Shown here piece after piece: positions 1-5,845 of a DNA stretch of 6,625 bases; the stretch's first letter is position 1, and every line of letters begins with the position of its first letter. The stretch lies in the NCBI GenBank assembly GCA_038254585.1, contig JBBSGA010000347.1, forward strand, positions 1 through 6,625, written 5' to 3'. The DNA is from JBBSGA01 sp038254585 (GTDB taxonomy: Bacteria; Chloroflexota; Chloroflexia; Chloroflexales; Kallotenuaceae). Below the pieces are notes generated by a model that was not told where the DNA came from, ran no database searches, and saw only the letters and a list, made by a program, of their open reading frames with translations. The translations under genes were made by a program, and so were the position numbers.

Positions 1-1
1 G

Positions 2-484
2 GCGGGCGTGGGCGTCGGCACCGTCTACCGGCGCTTCCCGAGCAAAGAGCACCTCTTCGCAGCCGTCAGCCACGCCGCCTGCTCCGACACGCACCAATGC
101 CTGGCGCAGGCGGCCGAGAACGGCTCAGATCCGGTTGAGAGGCTGCGCTCGATCGTCGTCGTCCACTACCGCCGGAGCACGCAGCAGGCGGCGCTGCTCG
201 ACCTGCACTCGGCGCCGGTTGCGCGCCGGCAGGCCTGTCGCTCTCAGAGCGAGCAGCAGCAGCTCTACGAAAGCCTCCACAAGCTACTTCATCAGGTAAT
301 CGGCGAGGGCCAGCAGCAGGGGATGCTGCGCGACGGCGATCCGGCGGTGCTCGCCTGCCTTTGCCTGGAGCTGCTCCACCCGCGCGTCTTGCAGAACCTG
401 CAGCGCATGCTTCGCTGCGATGCCGACGAGATCGCCGAGCACGTCGTGGGCTTCATGCTCAGCGGCTTGGGGCCGCGGAAATAG
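2..484 (+). CDS. TetR/AcrR-family transcriptional regulator, C-terminal part (5' end outside window)
   Basis: This is the C-terminal part of a TetR-type repressor, a dimeric DNA-binding protein whose C-terminal domain usually binds a small ligand. The frame is open to the left edge and starts mid-protein with AGVGVGTVYRRFPSKEHLF. That is the classic end of the TetR helix-turn-helix: recognition helix 'GVGTVYRRF', then 'SKEHLF' leading into helix 4. The remaining 140 or so residues are helical and rich in Leu, Gln and Ala, with little conservation, as is normal for the ligand-binding/dimerisation domain. The gene ends with TAG after GLGPRK. About 30-40 N-terminal residues, including the first HTH helices, must lie upstream. 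TetR genes often sit next to the gene they control, so the hydrolase remnant at 796 on the same strand is a possible former target, but that is inference. The ligand cannot be predicted. Confidence 0.88.
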   Translation, partial: AGVGVGTVYRRFPSKEHLFAAVSHAACSDTHQCLAQAAENGSDPVERLRSIVVVHYRRSTQQAALLDLHSAPVARRQACRSQSEQQQLYESLHKLLHQVIGEGQQQGMLRDGDPAVLACLCLELLHPRVLQNLQRMLRCDADEIAEHVVGFMLSGLGPRK

Positions 485-681
485 GTTACACGGACCGAGG
501 CATAGAGGGTCATCATTGTCGGATCCGCTACCTCACCTCAGGAGCTTGGATTGCGCCTGTCCGGCATCGTGTGCCGGGCCGGATCATCTTCCTGACCCTT
601 GTGATGCTCTTCCTGGGATGCGTGCTCGCGCCGTACGTAATCGCGTCGGCCGTCCAGAATCTTTGACGAGATAGAAAGAAG

Positions 682-783
682 ATGGGCCCACGCCGCACCA
701 TGAGCGCGGGGCGGAGCAAAAGCGCGGGGCGGAGCAAAAGCCTGTGTCGATCTTGGGTGGACGGCATCCAAGCAGCTGTTTGA
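682..783 (+). CDS. Possible small basic peptide, 33 aa, with SAGRSK repeat
   Basis: An ATG at 682, preceded by the purine-rich GAAAGAAG, opens a 33-codon frame ending in TGA at 781-783. It ends 12 nt before the start codon of the hydrolase remnant. The peptide is strongly basic in its first half and carries two exact copies of SAGRSK, encoded by the 18-bp tandem repeat, then ends in WVDGIQAAV. Because the repeat length is a multiple of three, the duplication keeps the frame open. I do not recognise the peptide. It could be a leader peptide for the downstream gene or a chance ORF in GC-rich DNA. The lack of a strong Shine-Dalgarno site and of any known family keeps confidence low. Confidence 0.2.
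   Translation: MGPRRTMSAGRSKSAGRSKSLCRSWVDGIQAAV
703..738. repeat. 18-bp perfect tandem repeat, two copies
   Basis: The unit AGCGCGGGGCGGAGCAAA occurs twice, exactly, at 703-720 and 721-738, and is followed by AGC, the first three bases of a third unit. It lies between tetR and the hydrolase remnant, inside the possible 33-aa ORF at 682-783. Exact identity suggests a recent slippage duplication. Confidence 0.9.
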
Positions 784-784
784 G

Positions 785-790
785 AAGGAG
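785..790 (+). promoter_or_regulatory. Shine-Dalgarno site of the hydrolase remnant
   Basis: AAGGAG lies 5 nt before ATG 796. This strong, well-spaced site fixes the start of the alpha/beta hydrolase frame. It also shows that the start region of this broken gene has not yet decayed. Confidence 0.75.
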
Positions 791-795
791 TTGAT

Positions 796-1365
796 ATGGC
801 AACCTTTGTCCTTGTCCCCGGTTTCTGGCTCGGCGGCTGGGCCTGGCGCGATGTCGCGGAGACGCTGCGCGCGGCGGGGCACAGCGTCTACCCGGTGACG
901 CTCACCGGCTTGGGCGAGCGCGTGCATCTCGCCTGGCCGCAGGTGGATCTCGACACCCACATCGCCGACGTCGTGAACCTGCTCCGGTACGAGGAGCTGC
1001 GCGATGTGGTGCTGGTCGGGCATAGCTACGCGGGCACCGTCATCACTGAAGTCGCGGATCAGGCACCCGAGCGCATCGCGCGGCTCGTCTACGTCGATAC
1101 CGCGCCGCTCCCCGGTGGCGTCGCCCAGATCGATTTCAACCCGCCGGAGGCCTGACAGGCGCAGCAGCAGCTCGCGACGCAAGGCGCGGGCTGGCGGCTG
1201 CCGCTGCCCTCCTGGGAGGAGTTGGACCAAGGCAACGAGCTTCGCGGGCTTGGCGACGCCGAACGGCGCCGGATGCGCGAGCGCGCCGTCGACCAGCCCT
1301 TTGGCACGGCGACGCAGCCGGTTCGGCTCAAGAACCCGGCGCCGGGTGCCCGGGGTGCCCTATGA
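796..1365 (+). pseudogene. Alpha/beta hydrolase, nonsense-interrupted and 3'-truncated
   Basis: The first 119 codons encode the N-terminal half of an alpha/beta hydrolase. They show the oxyanion-region motif LVPGFWLGGWAW (residues 6-17), TLTGLGER (35-42), DLDTHIADVV (51-60), the nucleophile elbow GHSYAG with Ser77, and RLVYVDTAPLP (96-106). A TGA at 1153-1155 stops the frame after NPPEA. The same frame then continues for 69 codons with family-like sequence, such as GWRLPLPSWEEL and QPFGTATQPVRL, up to a second TGA at 1363-1365. Intact members are about 230-260 aa and carry the catalytic His near the C-terminus; that part is absent, since the next gene remnant begins at 1426. The first TGA is one transition away from CGA (Arg), so it looks like a simple C-to-T nonsense mutation. 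A stable N-terminal fragment could still be made but would lack the full catalytic triad. Confidence 0.82.
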
Positions 1366-1425
1366 GCGCCGGCGCTGCCGGATTATTCGGATAGGCTCTT
1401 AGCCTGCACATACTAACCGGGCGCC

Positions 1426-2080
1426 ATGTCGCACTTGAATCTTGCCTTACTCGGCCCCGTCGAGATCACCCTGGATCGTCGGACGACCGCACATTTTCGC
1501 TACGCCAAGGTACAGGCGCTGCTGGTCTACCTGGCCGTCGAGGCCGGGCGCGCCCACAGCCAGGCGCTGGCGGAGCTGCGCCGCACGATCCACGACCGCG
1601 AAGCCGAGCCGCCGTTTCTGCTCAGCACGCGCGACACGATCCAGCTCAATCCCGTCGGCAGCTATGCCCTCGACGTAGCCGGCTTCGTGGGCCTCATCGC
1701 GGCGTGTAAGAACCATCCGCACACTGCCCTGGAGGCCTGCGCCGCCTGCGTCGCGCTACGAGCATGCGGCCGCCTTGTACAAACACGGCGATATGCGCCT
1801 GGTCGCCGAGAATCTGGTGGCGCTCGCCGCGCTGGTGCTTGACGCACGTCAGGCCGGGCGTGCGGTAGCCCTGCTCGCCGCGACCGCGGCGCTGCTGGAA
1901 TCCGCGGACATCGCCGGGGAGCCGGTCGAACAGGCCGCATATGAGCGTACGCTGGCGGAGGCACACGCTCAAGCCGGCGAGGCTAGCTGGTCCACGGCCT
2001 GGGCAGCGGGCCAGGCGATGCCGCTTGACGAGGCCATCGACTATGCGCTCGACGAGACACTTGCCGCCGAAGTCCGTTAG
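1426..2080 (+). pseudogene. Remnant of a BTAD/SARP-type (AfsR-like) transcriptional activator
   Basis: Two pieces of one large regulator are joined here. From ATG 1426 the frame reads LNLALLGPVEITLD, then FRYAKVQALLVYLAVEAGRAH, the start of an AfsR/SARP winged-helix domain. It passes straight to QALAELRRTIHDRE, so the central helix-turn-helix part normally found between these segments is missing. It continues through PPFLLSTRDTIQLNP and LEACAACVA, which resemble the entry to the BTAD domain. After about 1750 the homology moves to the second forward frame: RYEHAAALYKHGDMRLVAENL, ending with QAMPLDEAIDYALDE and a TAG at 2078-2080. This matches the extreme C-terminal tail of the same kind of protein, after its ATPase and TPR regions. 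The family is usually about 900-1100 aa; here only about 215 codons remain, with no ATPase motif. No clear Shine-Dalgarno site precedes 1426. A nonfunctional relic is most likely. Family features are recalled, not aligned. Confidence 0.75.
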
Positions 2081-2104
2081 CGCCGAACCTCGCCGGTGGA
2101 CCCG

Positions 2105-2113
2105 TGCTATCAT
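2105..2113 (+). promoter_or_regulatory. Possible extended -10 promoter of the kinase gene
   Basis: TGCTATCAT combines the extended -10 TGN with TATCAT, which matches five of six bases of TATAAT. It lies about 70 nt before ATG 2183, downstream of the regulator remnant. No good -35 hexamer is found at 17 nt, so this would be an extended -10 promoter. It is a pattern match only. Confidence 0.3.
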
Positions 2114-2182
2114 CTCCCGCGTGCCGGCTACGTCGCTGCCGATGTCCGAGTCATCGCGCCAACGAACGCGGAGCGCTAGATT

Positions 2183-2800
2183 ATGTCGAATCGTCTTGTC
2201 GTAGGCGTCGCCGGAGGCTCCGCCTCCGGCAAAACCACCTTGGTCACCGCCTTGGACGACGCGCTACGTCAGGTGCCCGGCTACCGCCCGGCCATCGTCG
2301 CCGCCGATCGCTATATGTATCGCGATGTAACGCGTGGTCCCACGTTCGTCTCTCCCTCCACCGGCACGGTGATGTTCGACGCAAACCGCCCAGACTCTGT
2401 CGACTGGGCGCACCTGCTGCGCGATCTCGACGCCCAGCTGCAGGAGGTCGACGGACCCAACATCATCCTGTTGGAGGGATTGATGGTGCTCCATGTGCCG
2501 GAGATACGCCAGCGCCTGGACCTGCGGTTATTTGTCGAGCTCGACGCGGACGAGCGTGCCCTACGGCGACTGCTACGCGACATGGATCGTGGACGAGGCA
2601 TTCGCGAGCCGGCGGGAATCGCCAACTACTATCGGGAGAGCGCGCGGGTCGGACACGCACGGTACGTCGAGCCGTCGCGCATGCATGCCGATCTCATCGT
2701 CCGGGGCGACGCCGCTTGGGATCGGCTGCGATCGCTACTGCTCGCGGTGATTGCCGATCGGTTCGCGCAGGCCGCGTCAGCCGGGCCGCCCATGGGCTAG
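2183..2800 (+). CDS. P-loop kinase of the uridine kinase/phosphoribulokinase superfamily
   Basis: A 205-aa cytosolic kinase, probably phosphorylating a nucleoside or similar small molecule with ATP or GTP. The Walker A loop GGSASGKT is at residues 11-18. An acidic/aromatic segment DRYMYRD (42-48) sits where uridine kinases have D-S-F/Y-Y-x-D. MFDANRPDSVDW (64-75) matches the 'FDHPDAFD' region. IILLEGLMVL (94-103) is the strand before the LID, and RRLLRDMDRGRG (128-139) resembles the Udk motif RRIxRDxxERGR. YVEPSRMHADLIV (161-173) matches the conserved C-terminal block. The segment P-I/V-Y-D-F-x-x-H-x-R, which contacts uridine in true Udk/UCK enzymes and normally lies between the last two central blocks, is not visible. 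The real substrate may therefore differ. The start is supported by GGAG at 2170-2173, 9 nt before the ATG. The gene appears intact and monocistronic, between a dead regulator and a convergent gene. Confidence 0.85.
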   Translation: MSNRLVVGVAGGSASGKTTLVTALDDALRQVPGYRPAIVAADRYMYRDVTRGPTFVSPSTGTVMFDANRPDSVDWAHLLRDLDAQLQEVDGPNIILLEGLMVLHVPEIRQRLDLRLFVELDADERALRRLLRDMDRGRGIREPAGIANYYRESARVGHARYVEPSRMHADLIVRGDAAWDRLRSLLLAVIADRFAQAASAGPPMG

Positions 2801-2946
2801 CTCCTCTGCCCCGGCCGCGACGGCTGCCCCCGATTGCACTCCCACGCCAGCCCGTGATTCCCATCCGCTGCGACGTGCGCCGGTGCCCCGTTCAGCTCGC
2901 CGTGGCCTTGAGATCGAGCTGGAGGAAGCCTTCGCGCCTTACAAAC

Positions 2947-2977
2947 GCGGGCCGTATCCTGGTAGGATACGGCCCGC
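2947..2977 (-). terminator. Perfect 14-bp hairpin between convergent genes
   Basis: GCGGGCCGTATCCT (2947-2960) and AGGATACGGCCCGC (2964-2977) are exact reverse complements with a 3-nt loop, giving a very stable stem. It lies 53 nt past the stop of the minus-strand SRPBCC-DUF2382 gene and 146 nt past the stop of the plus-strand kinase. On the minus strand the stem is followed by GTTTGT, a short T-rich stretch; on the plus strand by AGCCGTTCTAG, with no real T-run. It probably terminates the minus-strand gene and may also limit read-through from the kinase side. Confidence 0.7.
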
Positions 2978-3030
2978 AGCCGTTCTAGCGTCATCTTACG
3001 CCGGGTACAAAGCCCGGACCGCCCGATATG

Positions 3031-4116
3031 CTAGACATCGCCGCGATTGAGGTCCGAATCGACATCCGACGCCCTACGCTCCGTGCTCGTCCGATCGCCG
3101 GTCGTGCCAGTCTCCCGGTAGCCGGTCGTGCGCGTCTCGCCCGGAACCTGCTCGACGTTGACGTCCGTGCGGCGTGCCGTGTCGCGAACCGTCTCGGTGT
3201 GCTCCTGCGCCTGCTTGTTGATCACGACCTCTTCGACGATATTTGCCTGCTTCTGGACCACCGCCTGCTCGTTGTGCTCACGCACCTCGATCGTGCCCTG
3301 GCGGGCGGCATCGAAGTCGGCCTCCGTCGCCGGGCGGTCGACCGGCTGCCGGTCGATGTTGACCGTCTCGTCGCGCAGAGTCACCTGCTCCTCGACAGGC
3401 TTTTCGTGCACTTCGGTCGTGACCCGCACGCCGCCGCTCTCCACCGCGCGCTTGCCGACGTTGATCTGCTCTTCGACGACAGGTACGCGCACCTCGCCGC
3501 TCTGCTCGCGCCCGGCGCCGCCCGCGGCGGTCCCACGGGTCTCACCGGCTGTTGTGTAGCCACCCGAGCGGGTTCCACTGGTCGCAGCGTAATCCGAGGT
3601 GGCCGCCGCGCCGGTCATCGTCCCCGAGCTTGCCATTCCGGCGGTGCTGCCGCCGGTCTCCTGGCCGCCGCGGATCTCGCCGCGCCAGGCGCCCGTCTCG
3701 GTCCCGCGGGACTCGATGTACTCCTTGAAGCGCTGAAGATCGCCTTCGACCCGGTTGGAGACGAAGCCCAGCGCACTGCCGACGCTCTCCAGGAAACCTT
3801 CGGGCTCGTAGTCCAGGCTCAGATTCACCCGAGTCCGGTTGTTATCGATCGGCTCGAAGGTCACCACGCCGTCGTTTGGAGCGCCCGAGAGGCTGCGCCA
3901 CGCAACCCGCTGGTCGGGTACCTGGTCGACGATCTCGGCGTCCCATTCCTTGTCCTTGCCCGCGATGTTGGCGCGCCAGTGAAGGTGCTTTTGATCGATC
4001 TGCTGCACCTCCTCGACGCCCTCCATAAATTGGGGAAACTGCTCGAACTGGGTCCACTGGTCATACGCCGTCCTGACCGGGACGTTGACCTCCCTTGAGC
4101 CTTCGACGTTCGCCAT
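3031..4116 (-). CDS. SRPBCC domain plus DUF2382 (YsnF-like) stress protein
   Basis: A 361-aa protein with two known modules. Residues 1-135 form an SRPBCC/polyketide-cyclase-like fold: EVNVPVRTAYDQWTQFEQFP at 9-28, then WDAEIVDQVPDQRVAWRS, GVVTFEPIDNNRTRVNLSLDY and a C-terminal helix around GDLQRFKEYIE. Such domains bind hydrophobic ligands. Residues 138-205 are a low-complexity Gly/Ala/Ser/Thr linker. Residues 206-322 are DUF2382: VRVPVVEEQINVGKRAVESG, PVEEQVTLRDETVNIDRQPV, GTIEVREHNEQAVV, VVINKQAQEHTETVRDTARR. DUF2382 is linked with general stress proteins (YsnF/AvaK), but its biochemical role is not established. The tail (323-361) is polar and repetitive in Arg and Thr. No signal peptide or membrane segment is visible, so it is probably cytosolic. 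ATG 4116 is chosen over an ATG 12 codons upstream because AGGAGGT lies just before it. A 356-codon antisense frame is a composition shadow. Confidence 0.88.
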   Translation of the reverse strand: MANVEGSREVNVPVRTAYDQWTQFEQFPQFMEGVEEVQQIDQKHLHWRANIAGKDKEWDAEIVDQVPDQRVAWRSLSGAPNDGVVTFEPIDNNRTRVNLSLDYEPEGFLESVGSALGFVSNRVEGDLQRFKEYIESRGTETGAWRGEIRGGQETGGSTAGMASSGTMTGAAATSDYAATSGTRSGGYTTAGETRGTAAGGAGREQSGEVRVPVVEEQINVGKRAVESGGVRVTTEVHEKPVEEQVTLRDETVNIDRQPVDRPATEADFDAARQGTIEVREHNEQAVVQKQANIVEEVVINKQAQEHTETVRDTARRTDVNVEQVPGETRTTGYRETGTTGDRTSTERRASDVDSDLNRGDV

Positions 4117-4120
4117 AGCT

Positions 4121-4127
4121 ACCTCCT
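4121..4127 (-). promoter_or_regulatory. Shine-Dalgarno site deciding the start of the SRPBCC-DUF2382 gene
   Basis: On the minus strand AGGAGGT is followed by 4 nt and then ATG at 4116. This near-perfect anti-16S match supports that start over the in-frame ATG at 4152, which has no comparable site. Confidence 0.8.
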
Positions 4128-4369
4128 CGTGGTAGGCAAATTCTCGGGACATAACACCCAGAATCGCTCGTGCCGCAGGGGAGTCACGACACTGCGGTGC
4201 TAGCCTCTATTAGAACACTCTGCCCTGCAAATGTTGTGCCGCCGCACGCCGGCGTCCGCGACGACCGGCGTTCCAGGCGCCGCACGGCCGCAGGCGAAGA
4301 CCTCGACGTCTTGCTGGCACACATCGTGCTTCGGCGCGACTTTTCGCACGGCTGCACACTCGCGGCAGC

Positions 4370-4399
4370 GCGGCCGGCTCCTTCACAGCAGCCGGCCGC
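4370..4399. repeat. Perfect 10-bp inverted repeat upstream of the glycosyltransferase
   Basis: GCGGCCGGCT (4370-4379) and AGCCGGCCGC (4390-4399) are exact reverse complements with a 10-nt loop. They lie about 110 nt before ATG 4512. No T-tract follows, so a simple terminator is unlikely. The repeat could be an operator for a dimeric regulator or a 5'-UTR hairpin. Confidence 0.7.
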
Positions 4400-4404
4400 T
4401 CACC

Positions 4405-4424
4405 ACTCTCACAGTAAAGAGAGT
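4405..4424. repeat. Short 6-bp inverted repeat next to the 4370 hairpin
   Basis: ACTCTC (4405-4410) and GAGAGT (4419-4424) flank the 8-nt ACAGTAAA. It starts 5 nt after the stronger inverted repeat at 4370-4399. It is short enough to occur by chance, but its position beside the first makes a paired operator or structured leader possible. Confidence 0.35.
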
Positions 4425-4493
4425 CGGCGTGGAGGTCACACAAGCCCGTATGCTGTCGTACAAGCACCGGGCAGTGCGTTCGAGGATCGGCGA

Positions 4494-4500
4494 GAAGGAG
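4494..4500 (+). promoter_or_regulatory. Shine-Dalgarno site of the glycosyltransferase
   Basis: GAAGGAG ends 11 nt before ATG 4512. The spacing is slightly long but the match is good. Together with the start of family-like sequence at METHQPLTLLCLGHMRWEHV, it favours ATG 4512 over the far-upstream in-frame ATG 4170. Confidence 0.6.
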
Positions 4501-4511
4501 CACGTACATCA

Positions 4512-5648
4512 ATGGAGACGCACCAGCCGCTGACACTCTTATGTCTGGGACACATGCGATGGGAGCACGTCTGGCAGCGCCCGCAGCAGCTTATGTCACG
4601 TTTCGCACGGCGCTGCCGCGTGATCTATGCCGACCCACCCGAGATCGTTGGAGAGAGCGACCGGCCACACCTGCGTGAAGAGCCGGGGGCAGCCGGCGTG
4701 CGCGTCCTGCGCCCCATCTTCCCCTACAACATGCTTGATACGCCCGGCGATAACTACCGGGAGCTCTGGCTCAGCCTGCTGCCGCAGATGCTCGACGTGG
4801 CCGGCCCGAACACTATCCTATGGGTCTCGTCGCCCTTGGCGAACTACTTGGTCGCCGCGGCCCTGCCGCGGGTGAAGCTCGCGGTCTACGACTGCATGGA
4901 CGACCTCGCGAGCTTTCGCGATGGCGGCCAGATGCTGCGCGACCGGGAGGCGCACCTGCTGCAGCTCGTCGAGCTCGTCTTCGCAGGCGGCCACTCGATG
5001 TACGAAGCGCGCAAGACGCTCCACGCGCACGTCTACTGTTTTCCCAGCGGCGTCGACGTCGACCACTATCGGCAGGTGCAGGATCCCGACTCGGCCGAGC
5101 CGGCCCCGATCGCGTGGATCCCCCGGCCGCGCCTCGGCTACTTCGGCGTGCTGGACGAGCGCATCGACTGGCCACTGATCGCCGCGATCGCGGACCTGCG
5201 GCCCAAATGGCAGTGGGTGCTGGTCGGGCCGACGGCGAAGGTGCGCTCGTCTGAAATGCCTGGCGGCCCGAACCTGCACTACGTTGGCCAGCAAGCATAC
5301 GCAGCCCTCCCGGCCTATCTGAAGGGCTTCGACGTTGCTACGATGCCCTTCGCACTCAGCGAGGCCACGCGCTTTATCAGTCCGACCAAGACGCTGGAGT
5401 ACTTAGCCGGGGGCAAGCCGGTGATCAGCAGCTCGGTGCCCGACGTCGTAGCCTTTTACCGCCAGATCGTCGCCATCGCCGATGGGCCGGCCGCATGGAT
5501 AGAGACGATCGAATGCCTGCTCCACGCGGCGCCCGAGGAGCGGCAAGCGCGACAAGATCGCGCCATCCCGGTGCTCGATGCAAATTCGTGGGACGGCATC
5601 GCGGCGCGGATGTGGGAGATCATGACCGAGCGGCTCGCGCGCACCTGA
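4512..5648 (+). CDS. GT4-like (GT-B fold) glycosyltransferase
   Basis: A 378-aa cytosolic or membrane-associated glycosyltransferase that probably moves a sugar from a nucleotide sugar to a cell-surface or small-molecule acceptor. The N-terminal domain (about 1-200) opens with LLCLGHMRWEHVWQRPQQLM (9-28); the 'W.RPQ.L' motif is typical of a group of family-1/4 transferases. YDCMDDLASF (126-135) and FPSGVDVDHY (177-186) are also typical, the latter marking the linker between the two Rossmann domains. The C-terminal donor-binding domain starts near RLGYFGVLDERIDW (207-220). It contains WVLVGP (235-240), LHYVGQQAYAALPAYLKGFD (255-274) and the nucleotide-sugar site SPTKTLEYLAGGKPVISS (290-307), where Glu296 is the likely conserved acidic residue. 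Length is normal for the family. No signal peptide or membrane helix is seen. No other polysaccharide genes lie nearby, so donor and acceptor cannot be named. The stop is TGA at 5646-5648. Confidence 0.88.
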   Translation: METHQPLTLLCLGHMRWEHVWQRPQQLMSRFARRCRVIYADPPEIVGESDRPHLREEPGAAGVRVLRPIFPYNMLDTPGDNYRELWLSLLPQMLDVAGPNTILWVSSPLANYLVAAALPRVKLAVYDCMDDLASFRDGGQMLRDREAHLLQLVELVFAGGHSMYEARKTLHAHVYCFPSGVDVDHYRQVQDPDSAEPAPIAWIPRPRLGYFGVLDERIDWPLIAAIADLRPKWQWVLVGPTAKVRSSEMPGGPNLHYVGQQAYAALPAYLKGFDVATMPFALSEATRFISPTKTLEYLAGGKPVISSSVPDVVAFYRQIVAIADGPAAWIETIECLLHAAPEERQARQDRAIPVLDANSWDGIAARMWEIMTERLART

Positions 5649-5778
5649 TCGGGCTTTGGCCGCGCTCCATCCGCTCCGAGATGGAGGTGCGGCACCACGC
5701 CGGTCGGTCTCATTCGTGCACATCGCTCGCACCACACTACCCCGTCCGCGTCTACTCGCCGCCCGATAAGCACCATCT

Positions 5779-5808
5779 CAGATCCAGGAGCGCTGCAGCC
5801 TGGGTCTG
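5779..5808. repeat. 10-bp inverted repeat (one mismatch) upstream of the methyltransferase
   Basis: CAGATCCAGG (5779-5788) and CCTGGGTCTG (5799-5808) pair over ten positions with one T-G pair, which in RNA would be a G-U wobble. The loop is the 10-nt AGCGCTGCAG. There is no T-tract. It may be a transcription terminator of a non-canonical kind, a protein-binding site or a leader structure. Confidence 0.5.
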
Positions 5809-5845
5809 CCGCTTGTCGTACTATACGGCGGCTGTCTCTATACGC

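Larger units (their letters stand above)
485..795. other. Intergenic gap with weak hairpin, tandem repeat and small ORFs
   Basis: No well-supported gene lies between the TetR stop and the hydrolase start. The gap holds a 6-bp inverted repeat, CCGGCA (561-566) and TGCCGG (572-577), with a 5-nt loop. It could act as a weak terminator for tetR but has no T-tract. It also holds an open frame from GTG 571 to 666 that would encode one hydrophobic helix, and an 18-bp tandem repeat inside a 33-aa ORF (listed separately). No convincing -35/-10 pair was found. Confidence 0.6.
4117..4511. other. Divergent intergenic region between the stress protein and the glycosyltransferase
   Basis: These 395 nt should hold both promoters of the diverging genes. 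No gene is supported. The glycosyltransferase frame stays open upstream to ATG 4170, but that extension (rich in Arg, His and Ala) has no family resemblance and lacks a ribosome binding site. The region holds two inverted repeats (4370-4399 and 4405-4424) and a possible minus-strand extended -10, TGTTCTAAT (4209-4217), about 93 nt upstream of ATG 4116. No convincing plus-strand promoter was found by eye. Confidence 0.6.

Noticed and set aside
538..1230. A 230-codon minus-strand open frame across the hydrolase
   Set aside because: It overlaps the recognisable hydrolase sequence on the plus strand and the tandem repeat. Its translation is Arg/Pro/Ala-rich without known motifs.
796..1416. TGA recoding (Trp or selenocysteine) joining the hydrolase halves
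   Set aside because: The glycosyltransferase ends at a TGA beyond which the sequence is not protein-like, so TGA acts as a stop here. Even with read-through the hydrolase would lack its C-terminal catalytic His region, so a nonsense mutation is simpler.
2104..2988. A 294-codon plus-strand frame overlapping the kinase
   Set aside because: It is Arg-rich with no motif, and it overlaps the kinase, whose Walker A and lid motifs are unmistakable in another frame.
2797..2994. Minus-strand open frames downstream of the stress gene
   Set aside because: They cross the terminator-like hairpin, have no ribosome binding site and show no family resemblance.
3028..4098. A 356-codon open frame on the plus strand opposite the stress protein gene
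   Set aside because: The minus strand encodes two recognisable domains and has a strong ribosome binding site. The antisense frame is Leu/Arg/Asp/Val-rich with no family resemblance, as expected for a shadow of codon bias in GC-rich DNA.
4170..4511. N-terminal extension of the glycosyltransferase from ATG 4170
   Set aside because: The extension has no family-like sequence and contains inverted repeats. The ribosome binding site and the start of homology both favour ATG 4512.
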